In this document: piece by piece, positions 43,052-50,435 of the stretch
Layout: each line of letters begins with the position of its first letter
Position numbering within the stretch: the stretch's first letter is position 1
NCBI GenBank assembly: GCA_017454905.1
Contig: JAFTCB010000042.1
Coordinates: 1-64,000, forward strand
DNA from: Bacteroidales bacterium
GTDB lineage: Bacteria > Bacteroidota > Bacteroidia > Bacteroidales > UBA932
DNA: 64,000 nt
Direction of reading: 5' to 3'
Position numbers and translations under genes: made by a program
Notes under the pieces: model-generated
Database searches by the model: none
What the model was told of the DNA's origin: nothing
Seen by the model: the letters and a program-made list of their open reading frames with translations, nothing else

Positions 43052-44974
43052 TTATTTCCCGGGTTGCCGGAGCGCGCGCATCGCGTTCAGCACGGCCAGC
43101 ACCGTCACGCCGACGTCCGCGAAGACGGCCATCCCGAGCGTTCCGAGCCCGAACGCGGCCAGGATGAGCACGAGGAGCTTGACGCCGACGGCGAACCAGA
43201 GGTTCTCCCGGGCGATGCGCAGGGTGCGTCGGGCGATGCGGACCGCCGTGGCGATCTTGGAGGGTCGGTCGTCCATCAGGACCACGTCCGCGGCTTCGAT
43301 GGCGGCGTCGGAGCCCAGGGCGCCCATGGCGATGCCCAGGTCGGCGCGGGCGAGCACCGGTGCATCGTTGATGCCGTCTCCGACGAAAGCCAGCGTCCCT
43401 TCGGACAGCAGCTGCTCGACGCAGGCGACTTTGTCTGCGGGCAGCAGGCCGGCGTGCCATTCGTCCAGTCCGGCTTCCCGGGCGACCGCCGCCGCTATGG
43501 GCTCCTGGTCGCCGGTGAGCATGACGGTCTTGCGGATGCCGGCTGCATTGAGGTCCCTGACGGCCTGTGCCGCGTCGGGCTTGATCCGGTCGGAGATGAC
43601 GATGTGCCCGGCGTAGGTGCCGTCTACGGCCACGTGGACCAGGGTGCCGGGTTGGGTGCAGGGGCGCCAGGCGGCGCCGACCTGCTCCATCATCTTCTGG
43701 TTGCCGACCGCCACGGTGCGCCCGTTGACGGTGGCGCAGAGGCCTTTGCCTGCGAATTCGCGGACGTCGCCGATGTGGCAGTCATCCTGCTCGCCGGGGT
43801 AGGCCTGCAGGAGCGCCGCGGCGATCGGGTGCGTGGAGTGGCGTTCGACGTGCGCGGCCAGGTGCAGCAGTTCCTGCTCGTCGAGTTGTTCGGGGTGCAC
43901 GGCGGTGACCTGGAAGACGCCTTCGGTCAGGGTGCCCGTCTTGTCGAAGACGACGGTCCGCACGCGGGAGAGGGTGTCCATCCAGGCGGAGCCTTTGATC
44001 AGGATGCCCTGGCGGGAGGCGCCGCCGATGCCGCCGAAGAAGGTGAGCGGCACGGAGATGACCAGCGCGCAGGGGCAGGAGACCACCAGGAACATCAGCG
44101 CCCGGTAGATCCAGTCGGCCCAGGCTCCCGTGAACAGGGGCGGCACGATGGCCAGCAGGACGGCCAGCGCCACGACGACCGGCGTGTATACGCGGGCAAA
44201 GCGGGTGATGAAGTGCTCGCTGCGGGATTTGTTTTGCGCGGCGTGTTCGACCAGTTCGAGGATCTTGGAGGCGGTGGATTCGCCGAAGGCTTTGGTGGTG
44301 CGGATGCGGAGGACGCCGCTGAGGTTGACGCATCCGGAGAGGATTTCGTCTCCCTGTGCGACCTCGCGCGGGACGCTTTCGCCCGTCAGGGCGACGGTGT
44401 CCAGGGTGGAGCGGCCTTCCAGTACGATGCCGTCCATCGGCACCTTTTCGCCGGGGCGGACCAGGACGGTCTCGCCGACGCCGACGCTCTCGGGGGCGAC
44501 GGTTTGCAGGACGCCGTCCCGCTCGACCTGTGCCGTGTCCGGCCGGATGTCCATCAGGTGCTGGACGGATTGGCGTGAGCGGCCTTCGGCGATGCCTTCG
44601 AACAGTTCTCCCAGCTGGAAGAAGAGCATCACGAAGACGGCTTCCGCGAATTGCGGTTCGGCGTCCGGGAGGAAGCCGATGGCGAGTGCGCCGAGCGTGG
44701 CGATGCTCATCAGGAAGTTTTCGTCCAGGGCTTCGCCGTGGGCGAGGGCTTCAGCGGCTTCCCGGAGGGTGTCCCAGCCGGCGATGAGGTAGGGGACCAG
44801 GAAGAGCAGGAGGTACTGCCAGGTGGCCCAGTCCGTATGTTTCTCGAGGAGGATGGCGGCAATCAGGAGGACGGCCGATGCGGTGATCTTGATGATCCGG
44901 CCGCGGGCGCTTTCCTCTTCGTGGTGATGCCCGTGCTCGTGCTCATGGTCGTGGTGATGGTGTTCGTGTGCCAT
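43052..44974 (-). CDS. zntA: heavy-metal P1B-type ATPase (zinc/cadmium/lead type)
   Basis: This 640-residue ATPase exports divalent metals. It has the phosphorylation site DKTGTLTEG, the TGES-type actuator motif LTGESVPRE, the hinge GDGINDAPVL, and the membrane metal motif SCPCALVISVP. There is no Cys-rich HMA domain; instead residues 2-20 are a His-rich tail (AHEHHHHDHEHEHGHHH), which suits zinc. The start at 44974 begins that tail; the in-frame upstream extension has no coding character. It has its own promoter (box at 45001-45008) and terminator. Confidence 0.93.
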   Translation of the reverse strand: MAHEHHHHDHEHEHGHHHEEESARGRIIKITASAVLLIAAILLEKHTDWATWQYLLLFLVPYLIAGWDTLREAAEALAHGEALDENFLMSIATLGALAIGFLPDAEPQFAEAVFVMLFFQLGELFEGIAEGRSRQSVQHLMDIRPDTAQVERDGVLQTVAPESVGVGETVLVRPGEKVPMDGIVLEGRSTLDTVALTGESVPREVAQGDEILSGCVNLSGVLRIRTTKAFGESTASKILELVEHAAQNKSRSEHFITRFARVYTPVVVALAVLLAIVPPLFTGAWADWIYRALMFLVVSCPCALVISVPLTFFGGIGGASRQGILIKGSAWMDTLSRVRTVVFDKTGTLTEGVFQVTAVHPEQLDEQELLHLAAHVERHSTHPIAAALLQAYPGEQDDCHIGDVREFAGKGLCATVNGRTVAVGNQKMMEQVGAAWRPCTQPGTLVHVAVDGTYAGHIVISDRIKPDAAQAVRDLNAAGIRKTVMLTGDQEPIAAAVAREAGLDEWHAGLLPADKVACVEQLLSEGTLAFVGDGINDAPVLARADLGIAMGALGSDAAIEAADVVLMDDRPSKIATAVRIARRTLRIARENLWFAVGVKLLVLILAAFGLGTLGMAVFADVGVTVLAVLNAMRALRQPGK

Positions 44975-45000
44975 ATTGCGTGTTTTTTGTTTTCCGGGTA

Positions 45001-45008
45001 CAAAATTA
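45001..45008 (-). promoter_or_regulatory. -7 promoter box (TAATTTTG) of zntA
   Basis: Matches TAnnTTTG and lies 26 bases ahead of the ATG at 44974. Confidence 0.6.
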
Positions 45009-45020
45009 CCGGGCCGCGGC

Positions 45021-45035
45021 TGCAACCCGGTTGCA
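45021..45035. promoter_or_regulatory. 7-bp inverted repeat upstream of zntA
   Basis: TGCAACC (45021-45027) and GGTTGCA (45029-45035) form a perfect palindrome around one base, 12 bases upstream of the zntA -7 box. In position it fits a metal-sensor operator, but no ArsR- or MerR-type gene is encoded nearby. Confidence 0.4.
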
Positions 45036-45065
45036 AAATGATGGTCCGTTCCTCGCGGAGGCGTA

Positions 45066-45096
45066 TTGTGCGGAAGCGGTTTTTTCGTTATATTTG
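45066..45096 (+). promoter_or_regulatory. promoter of the GH8 gene
   Basis: A TTG element at 45066-45068 and TATATTTG at 45089-45096 are 20 bases apart. The ATG at 45174 leaves a leader of about 70 bases, the longest visible in this region. Confidence 0.55.
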
Positions 45097-45173
45097 TGTC
45101 ACACAATGCCAGAGTCTCCAGGGAGGACGGTCTCCCGCGCCCGGTTGAAATTGATATTTTAACCCTTTTTTCT

Positions 45174-46469
45174 ATGTTGTTCAAAACTCTCAGATGTGCC
45201 TTCGCGGCACTCGTCATGCTGGCACCGATGGCCGCTTCCGGCCAGCAAACCCTCAAGCCCTGGACGAAGGGCGGATTCGAGACGCATCAGTACCGCAGTG
45301 TTTTCGCCGAGATGGGTTATCCGCAGGCGGAGGTCGATGCCAGGCTGGAGCGCATCTATCAGGAGGTGTTCTGCGGCCCGGACAAGGTTTATTTCGAGGT
45401 GGGCGATGACATGGGCTATATGTCCGATGTCAAGAATTTCGATGCGCGTACCGAGGGCATGTCCTATGGGATGATGATTGCCGTGCAGCTGGACAAGAAG
45501 GATGTTTTCGACCGTTTGTTCCGCTGGGCGAAGAAGTACATGCAGTATCAGGACGGTCCGATGAAGGGGTATTTTGCCTGGAGTCTGAGCCCGGACGGTA
45601 CCATCCGCGGTGCGGGTCCGGCTTCCGATGGCGAATTGTATTTTATCACCTCGCTCATTTTCGCTTCCAACCGCTGGGGCAACCAGGGGGACATCAATTA
45701 TCTTGCCGAGGCGCAGAACATCCTGAACTGTTCCTGGGAGAAGGACGGTTCCGAGGGGATCATGCCTTTCATCAACAAGGAGAATCACCTGATCATCTTT
45801 ACGCCGGACGGGCGGGGTGTTTCCTATACGGATCCTTCTTACCATCTGCCTGCTTTCTATGAGGTGTGGGCGCGCTGGGCGAATGACGGTCGTGCGGATT
45901 TCTGGCGTGCTTGCGCTACGGCCAGCCGCGAGTATCTGCACAAGAGCATCGATCCGCAGACGGGCCTCAATCCGGATACCAACAATTTCGACGGTTCGTT
46001 CATCGAGACGCCGGCCTTTTTCGGCCGCCGGATGAAGCCGGCATTCCGTTTTGATTCCTGGCGTGTGCCGATGAATATCGCCCTGGATTATTCCTGGGCT
46101 TGTGCGGACCGCGAGTGGCAGACGAATTATGCCAATACGATCCAGGATTTCTTCTATTCGAAGGGGATCGATACCTTTGCGGACCAGTACAATGTGGACG
46201 GGACGGAGGTGGAGTTTGCGATGCCGGCTGGCATGGGTGAGTTCCAGGGCAAGGGGACCCGCCATTCCGTGGGGCTTGTTTCGACGCTGGCCGCTGCTAC
46301 GCTTGCGGCGGATCATCCGGTTGCGCGGGAGTTTGCCCAGCGCCTCTGGGACAGCGAGAACAAGCCGTATGAGGATGGTTATTTCGATGCCTATTACGAC
46401 GGCATCCTGCGTTTGTTCGCATTTATGCACCTGAGCGGCCACTACCGCGTGATCGAGCCGGCGAAATAG
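45174..46469 (+). CDS. GH8 glycoside hydrolase (exo-oligoxylanase-like)
   Basis: This 431-residue protein has a signal peptide (residues 1-23, ending AASGQ) and one GH8 domain with an (alpha/alpha)6 fold. The general acid is probably Glu94 in RTEGMSYGMMIAV, and the segment TDPSYHLPAFYEVWARWA is the part usually near the catalytic base. The overall pattern is closest to the reducing-end xylose-releasing exo-oligoxylanases (Rex) of GH8, but activity on other beta-glycans cannot be excluded. It is a single gene, divergent from zntA, and not part of a susC/susD locus. Confidence 0.88.
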   Translation: MLFKTLRCAFAALVMLAPMAASGQQTLKPWTKGGFETHQYRSVFAEMGYPQAEVDARLERIYQEVFCGPDKVYFEVGDDMGYMSDVKNFDARTEGMSYGMMIAVQLDKKDVFDRLFRWAKKYMQYQDGPMKGYFAWSLSPDGTIRGAGPASDGELYFITSLIFASNRWGNQGDINYLAEAQNILNCSWEKDGSEGIMPFINKENHLIIFTPDGRGVSYTDPSYHLPAFYEVWARWANDGRADFWRACATASREYLHKSIDPQTGLNPDTNNFDGSFIETPAFFGRRMKPAFRFDSWRVPMNIALDYSWACADREWQTNYANTIQDFFYSKGIDTFADQYNVDGTEVEFAMPAGMGEFQGKGTRHSVGLVSTLAAATLAADHPVAREFAQRLWDSENKPYEDGYFDAYYDGILRLFAFMHLSGHYRVIEPAK

Positions 46470-46523
46470 CAGACTTCCGTGTTCCGCCCGGGCACCTGCG
46501 GCTGTCCGCGGCTGGCGGCGGTT

Positions 46524-46715
46524 CTATTTTTCGACCCGGAATCGTCCCGGGGTGTCCTGTACGATGTAATCTCCTTCGTGTACGGTTTCCAGCCCTTCGT
46601 CTGTCATCAGCGAGAGCATCGAGAACCCCATGCAGTCATAGGGAGCAAGGATTTTGTCTCCGCAGAACTGCTTGACCGCTGTGAAATTGGTGCCTGTATA
46701 CTGAATCCGCTTCAT
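46524..46715 (-). CDS. small 63-aa protein with a DYIV-type C-terminal motif
   Basis: This short protein ends in EGDYIVQDTPGRFRVEK, which resembles the GD(Y/W)I(V/I)...G.F domain found at the end of many small phage and prophage proteins. There is no signal peptide or membrane helix. A -7 box (46730-46737) lies 14 bases upstream of the ATG, which supports expression. The function is unknown. It is convergent to the GH8 gene and divergent from the DUF1294 gene; no other phage genes are nearby. Confidence 0.65.
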   Translation of the reverse strand: MKRIQYTGTNFTAVKQFCGDKILAPYDCMGFSMLSLMTDEGLETVHEGDYIVQDTPGRFRVEK

Positions 46716-46729
46716 GGTGAATTACAACG

Positions 46730-46737
46730 CAAAGATA
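46730..46737 (-). promoter_or_regulatory. -7 promoter box (TATCTTTG) of the 63-aa gene
   Basis: Matches TAnnTTTG, 14 bases ahead of the ATG at 46715. Confidence 0.55.
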
Positions 46738-46770
46738 GTTATTTCCTCTCCAAACCCGGGGTGAAATGAC

Positions 46771-46778
46771 TATCTTTG
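46771..46778 (+). promoter_or_regulatory. -7 promoter box (TATCTTTG) of the DUF1294 gene
   Basis: Matches TAnnTTTG. It is followed after five bases by the ATG at 46784. An in-frame upstream ATG at 46766 lies before the box and so cannot be the start from this promoter. Confidence 0.65.
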
Positions 46779-46783
46779 CAAAA

Positions 46784-47140
46784 ATGGTTGATTTCATCCT
46801 GTACTACCTGCTTGGTATCAATATCCTGACTTTCCTGGTCTATGGACTGGACAAGTGGAAGGCCAGGAAGAATCGGTGGCGCATCCCGGAAGCTACCCTG
46901 CTGATGCTGGCCCTCATCGGCGGGAGCGTCGGTGCCCTGCTCGGTATGTGTACCTTCCGCCATAAGACCCGCCAAAACAAGTTCCGGATCGGCCTTCCGC
47001 TGATCCTGCTGGCCCAACTGGTCATTCTTTTCCTGCTCATCCGGTCTGTCCCGATGGTTGAGCAGGCCTGCCATCCCCATTACCGGATAAATGCGAGGGA
47101 TATCTTCGAGTCCGAACTCAAACCCCTGATCGATCGCTGA
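46784..47140 (+). CDS. DUF1294 membrane protein
   Basis: This 118-residue protein matches DUF1294: a first helix (VDFILYYLLGINILTFLVYG), the conserved Asp-Lys segment LDKWKARKNRWRIPEATLL, a second helix with IGGSVGALLGMCTFRHKTRQ, and a third helix. The family is widespread and uncharacterised; in some proteins it is fused to a cold-shock domain, which is absent here. The start at 46784 was set by the -7 box five bases upstream. Confidence 0.85.
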   Translation: MVDFILYYLLGINILTFLVYGLDKWKARKNRWRIPEATLLMLALIGGSVGALLGMCTFRHKTRQNKFRIGLPLILLAQLVILFLLIRSVPMVEQACHPHYRINARDIFESELKPLIDR

Positions 47141-47177
47141 GGGCTCTTCAGGCTGTCGTCCATGATTCAGTTAATTG

Positions 47178-48071
47178 CTATTGCGGCAGGAGCAGCCGGA
47201 GGTAGTAGGGGCGCATGGGGTCGTCTACGGCGACGCTGACCGATCGGCTGGGGCAGACGGCGAACCAGCCCAGGGCGTTCCCGCCCCGGATGTTGGTCGG
47301 TGTGTTGGCCGGCTGGGGCGAGAAGATCGGGATGGAGATCCCGCTCATCCGCAGGGCGGTCAGGAAGTCGAAATACCCCTTGTCCAGGGTCAGCACTTTC
47401 AGCGTGATGACATCGCCGGACTCGAGATACTTGAAACAGTCGCCGTAGCGCTCCTGCAGCGCGGCGGTCTGGAGCAGCGTCGTGATCGGGAACCCGGTCA
47501 CGTCCTTGCCGTTGAACAGTTTGTCGTCCATCACCTCGGTCATGATGAAAGGGTACCAGTTGCCGTTGACGGCAATGGAGACCTGGTAGTAACTCGCCAC
47601 TTCGTCGTCCTTGCCCCAGAGCGCCAGGGTCCAGAGGCTGTCGATGCCCTTGGCCTTGTTGCCGGCGAAGGCGTAGTCGATCGCGTCCAGGCGGAAGCCC
47701 GGCTCCGGCATCGAGGCCTCGGCTTCATAGACTTGTCCTTCCGGGAGTTCGACCTGCAGGTGATAGGTCGCGCCGGCCTCGCAGCAGAAGCCCTCCGGTG
47801 CCGCGTAGCGGCCATCACCTTCGTCCGAGAAGACGATGTCGTTGACGCGGACGTGCGCGCCGGTGACGGCGGGATCCGCCTCTTCCTGGAAGTAGGACAC
47901 GGTCCGGGAGAGGACGACCTGCTGGGAATCTGCGGGATCGTCCGTCAGGACGGACTCCACGGTCAGGTAGTCGTGGTAGTCAGAACGGGAATGCACGGAC
48001 ATCTCTTCCGTGCAGGCGGAGGCCAGGAGCAGCAGGAGCGGCAGGGCGGTCAGGATCGGGAATCTTCGCAT
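47178..48071 (-). CDS. DUF4249 lipoprotein
   Basis: This 297-residue protein has a lipoprotein signal (MRRFPILTALPLLLLLASAC) and the beta-rich DUF4249 domain with VESVLTDDPADSQQVVLSRT near the N-terminus. DUF4249 lipoproteins are regular partners of TonB-dependent receptors and are thought to assist uptake at the outer membrane. It starts four bases behind the receptor gene and is the last gene of the uvrA-like/TonB/DUF4249 unit. The start at 48071 begins the signal peptide. Confidence 0.88.
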   Translation of the reverse strand: MRRFPILTALPLLLLLASACTEEMSVHSRSDYHDYLTVESVLTDDPADSQQVVLSRTVSYFQEEADPAVTGAHVRVNDIVFSDEGDGRYAAPEGFCCEAGATYHLQVELPEGQVYEAEASMPEPGFRLDAIDYAFAGNKAKGIDSLWTLALWGKDDEVASYYQVSIAVNGNWYPFIMTEVMDDKLFNGKDVTGFPITTLLQTAALQERYGDCFKYLESGDVITLKVLTLDKGYFDFLTALRMSGISIPIFSPQPANTPTNIRGGNALGWFAVCPSRSVSVAVDDPMRPYYLRLLLPQ

Positions 48072-48075
48072 GGCC

Positions 48076-50430
48076 TCAGAATTTGATGTTGTAGGAGACG
48101 GAGGGGATGATGCTGAACAGGTACACCTTGAAGGGCTGGGTCCGGTTCTCCTCCTGGATATACCGGAAATCCACGGTCCAGGCGTTGTGGCGCGCATAGA
48201 CGTTGTAGAAGGAGAGGTTCCATTCGCCGCTCCAGCGCTTGCCCTCCACGCGTTTCCGCGTCCGCCAGGTGACGGACAGGTCCAGCCGGTGGTAGTCCGG
48301 CAGCCGGTCGAGGTTGCGGGTGGCGTAGACCGGTTTCCACTGGTCCATGTAGCGGAAGCGGCCGACGGGATAGGTGGTCGGCGCGCCGCTGTAATACACC
48401 CACTCCGTGGAAGCCGACCACTGCTTGGAGAAGTCGTAGGTCAGTACGAAATTGACGGCGTGCTCATGGTTCAGCGGGGAAGGGTATGGCTCGCCGCCGT
48501 TGAGCTCCGGGATGTGGTAGGTGGCACGCGACCAGGTGTAGGCCAGCCAGCCGTTCCAGCGGGCGAAGTCGTATTTGAGCATCAGCTCGGCGCCGTAGGC
48601 CCGGGAGTCGCCGAAGCGGAGCAGACCTTCCCGGTCGGGGTTGTCCAGCACCAGACCGGGATTGTCAACGAAGTCCATCGCGCCCTGGTTGTGTTTGTAG
48701 AAGGCCTCCAGGGAGAGCTGTAGCGCCTGGTCGGCGAACAGGGCGTTGATCCCCGCGGAGAACTGGTCCGAGACCTGGGGCCGGATGCCCGGCGAGGCGG
48801 TGAACCAGGTGTCGACGGGGCTGCCGCTGATGCTGACGCGGGCCTGCTGGAGGTACTGCACGGTCCGGGACCAGGCGGCCTTGAGGGAGAGGTCTTCGAG
48901 CACGGAGAGCGAGGCGGAGATGCGCGGCTCCAGGCCCGTGTGGGTCTGGATGGGGGTGCCGCTTGCAATGGTCTGCACCTCCGTCAGCGCATGCGAGATG
49001 GGGTCGAATAGCCGCTGCTCCGTCGGCCCGAAGGTCGTGAAAGAGGAGAAGCGCAGGCCGTAGCGCAGGGTGAGGCTGCGGATCTTGTGCTCGTTCTGGA
49101 TATACGCAGAGGGCTGGAAAGCGTGGATCCCGGGCATCTCGACCCGGTTGACCATGCTGCTCTCTTCGCGGGGATCGGTGGTCCCCGGGGAGATGGAGAA
49201 CCAGGCCAGGTTCACGCCGGCGCGGAAGGTCATGTCCGGCCGGGGGTACCAGGTCCATCCCGTCTTGACGCCCGTCTCGCGGATGCCCTGGAGGTAGTCG
49301 AAGGCCGCGTCCGGCATGTCGGTGCCGATCGTGTTGCGGAACAGGGAGTTGTAGGCCGTGACATCGGAAGTCAGCTTCTGGCCCCAGATGTGGTTCCAGC
49401 GGAGGGACTGGGTGTGGTTGGCGTTGCCGAACTGCATGTGCCCGAAGTCGAAGTCCTCCAGGCTGAAGCCGAAGATGTCGCTGCCGCTGAACGCGCTCAG
49501 GTACAGGCGGTCGCGGCTGCCCGCCGTCCAGCTGAGCTTGGCGTTGGCGTCGTAGAAGAACATCCGGGTCTTGTCCGGAATGCGGTCGCCCAGCAGGGGG
49601 AAGAAGAGGTCGAGGTAGGTGCGGCGGGCGGAGAGCATGAAGGAGAGTTTTTCCGGGACGATGGGCCCTTCGACGAAGATCTTGGAGGTGATCAGGCCGA
49701 TGGAGGCGTTGCCGCCGAAATGCTGCTTGTTGCCGTCCTTGGTGGAGATGTCCAGCACGGAGGCGATGCGCCCGCCGTACTGGGCGGGGAAATCCCCCTT
49801 GTAGAGCTCTGCGCTGCGGATCGCGTCGCCGTTGAACATGGACAGGAAGCCCAGGAAATGCCCGCAGTTGTAGATGGGGGCGCCGTCCATCAGGATGAGG
49901 TTCTGGTCCACGCCGCCGCCCCGTACACTGAAGCCGGTGGCCCCTTCGCTCGGCGCCTGGACGCCGGGCATCATCTGGATCACCCGGATGATGTCGGCTT
50001 CGCCCATCAAGGTGGGGAGGCGCTGCACGAGGGCGGCGTCCACCCGCTCCATGCCGAGCTGCGGCAGGACCAGCTCCTGACGTTTCGAGCGGGAGAGGAT
50101 GGTCGCTGCATCCAGCTGCTCGCTTTCCGCTTCCATCCGGAAATCCAGCTTCTGCGTGCTGCTGACCCCGGCTTCCGCGGTCTTGTAGCCGAAGTAGCTG
50201 CAGTACAGCGTGTGGCTGCCGGGCGGCAGGGTGAGGGAGTAGAAGCCGCTGCCGTCGGTGGCGACGGCGGTCTTGCGGTCCTCCAGGTAGAGCACCGCCT
50301 GGACGAGCGGCTCGCCGCTGGCGGCATCCGTCACGTGGCCGGAGACCACGGCCCTGCGCCCCTGGGCGCCTGCCGGAAGCGACAAGGCCAGCCAGAGGAG
50401 GGGGAGGAGGATGCGGCGGGCAGCGGTCAT
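48076..50430 (-). CDS. TonB-dependent receptor with carboxypeptidase-like N-terminal domain
   Basis: This 784-residue outer-membrane receptor has a signal peptide (to about residue 22), a CarboxypepD_reg-like domain (about 27-110: VVSGHVTDAASGEPLVQAVL), a plug with MMPGVQAPSEGATGFSVRGG, and a 22-strand barrel ending in SIIPSVSYNIKF. It imports a substrate that the sequence does not reveal; pairing with DUF4249 rather than SusD argues against a classic polysaccharide locus. It starts five bases behind the uvrA-like gene with no promoter between, so both are probably on one mRNA. Confidence 0.92.
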   Translation of the reverse strand: MTAARRILLPLLWLALSLPAGAQGRRAVVSGHVTDAASGEPLVQAVLYLEDRKTAVATDGSGFYSLTLPPGSHTLYCSYFGYKTAEAGVSSTQKLDFRMEAESEQLDAATILSRSKRQELVLPQLGMERVDAALVQRLPTLMGEADIIRVIQMMPGVQAPSEGATGFSVRGGGVDQNLILMDGAPIYNCGHFLGFLSMFNGDAIRSAELYKGDFPAQYGGRIASVLDISTKDGNKQHFGGNASIGLITSKIFVEGPIVPEKLSFMLSARRTYLDLFFPLLGDRIPDKTRMFFYDANAKLSWTAGSRDRLYLSAFSGSDIFGFSLEDFDFGHMQFGNANHTQSLRWNHIWGQKLTSDVTAYNSLFRNTIGTDMPDAAFDYLQGIRETGVKTGWTWYPRPDMTFRAGVNLAWFSISPGTTDPREESSMVNRVEMPGIHAFQPSAYIQNEHKIRSLTLRYGLRFSSFTTFGPTEQRLFDPISHALTEVQTIASGTPIQTHTGLEPRISASLSVLEDLSLKAAWSRTVQYLQQARVSISGSPVDTWFTASPGIRPQVSDQFSAGINALFADQALQLSLEAFYKHNQGAMDFVDNPGLVLDNPDREGLLRFGDSRAYGAELMLKYDFARWNGWLAYTWSRATYHIPELNGGEPYPSPLNHEHAVNFVLTYDFSKQWSASTEWVYYSGAPTTYPVGRFRYMDQWKPVYATRNLDRLPDYHRLDLSVTWRTRKRVEGKRWSGEWNLSFYNVYARHNAWTVDFRYIQEENRTQPFKVYLFSIIPSVSYNIKF

Positions 50431-50435
50431 GGGGC

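Noticed and set aside
44975..45256. N-terminal extension of the P-type ATPase by 94 codons
   Set aside because: The extension covers the promoter box and an inverted repeat, has no coding character, and lies before the His-rich start MAHEHHHH.
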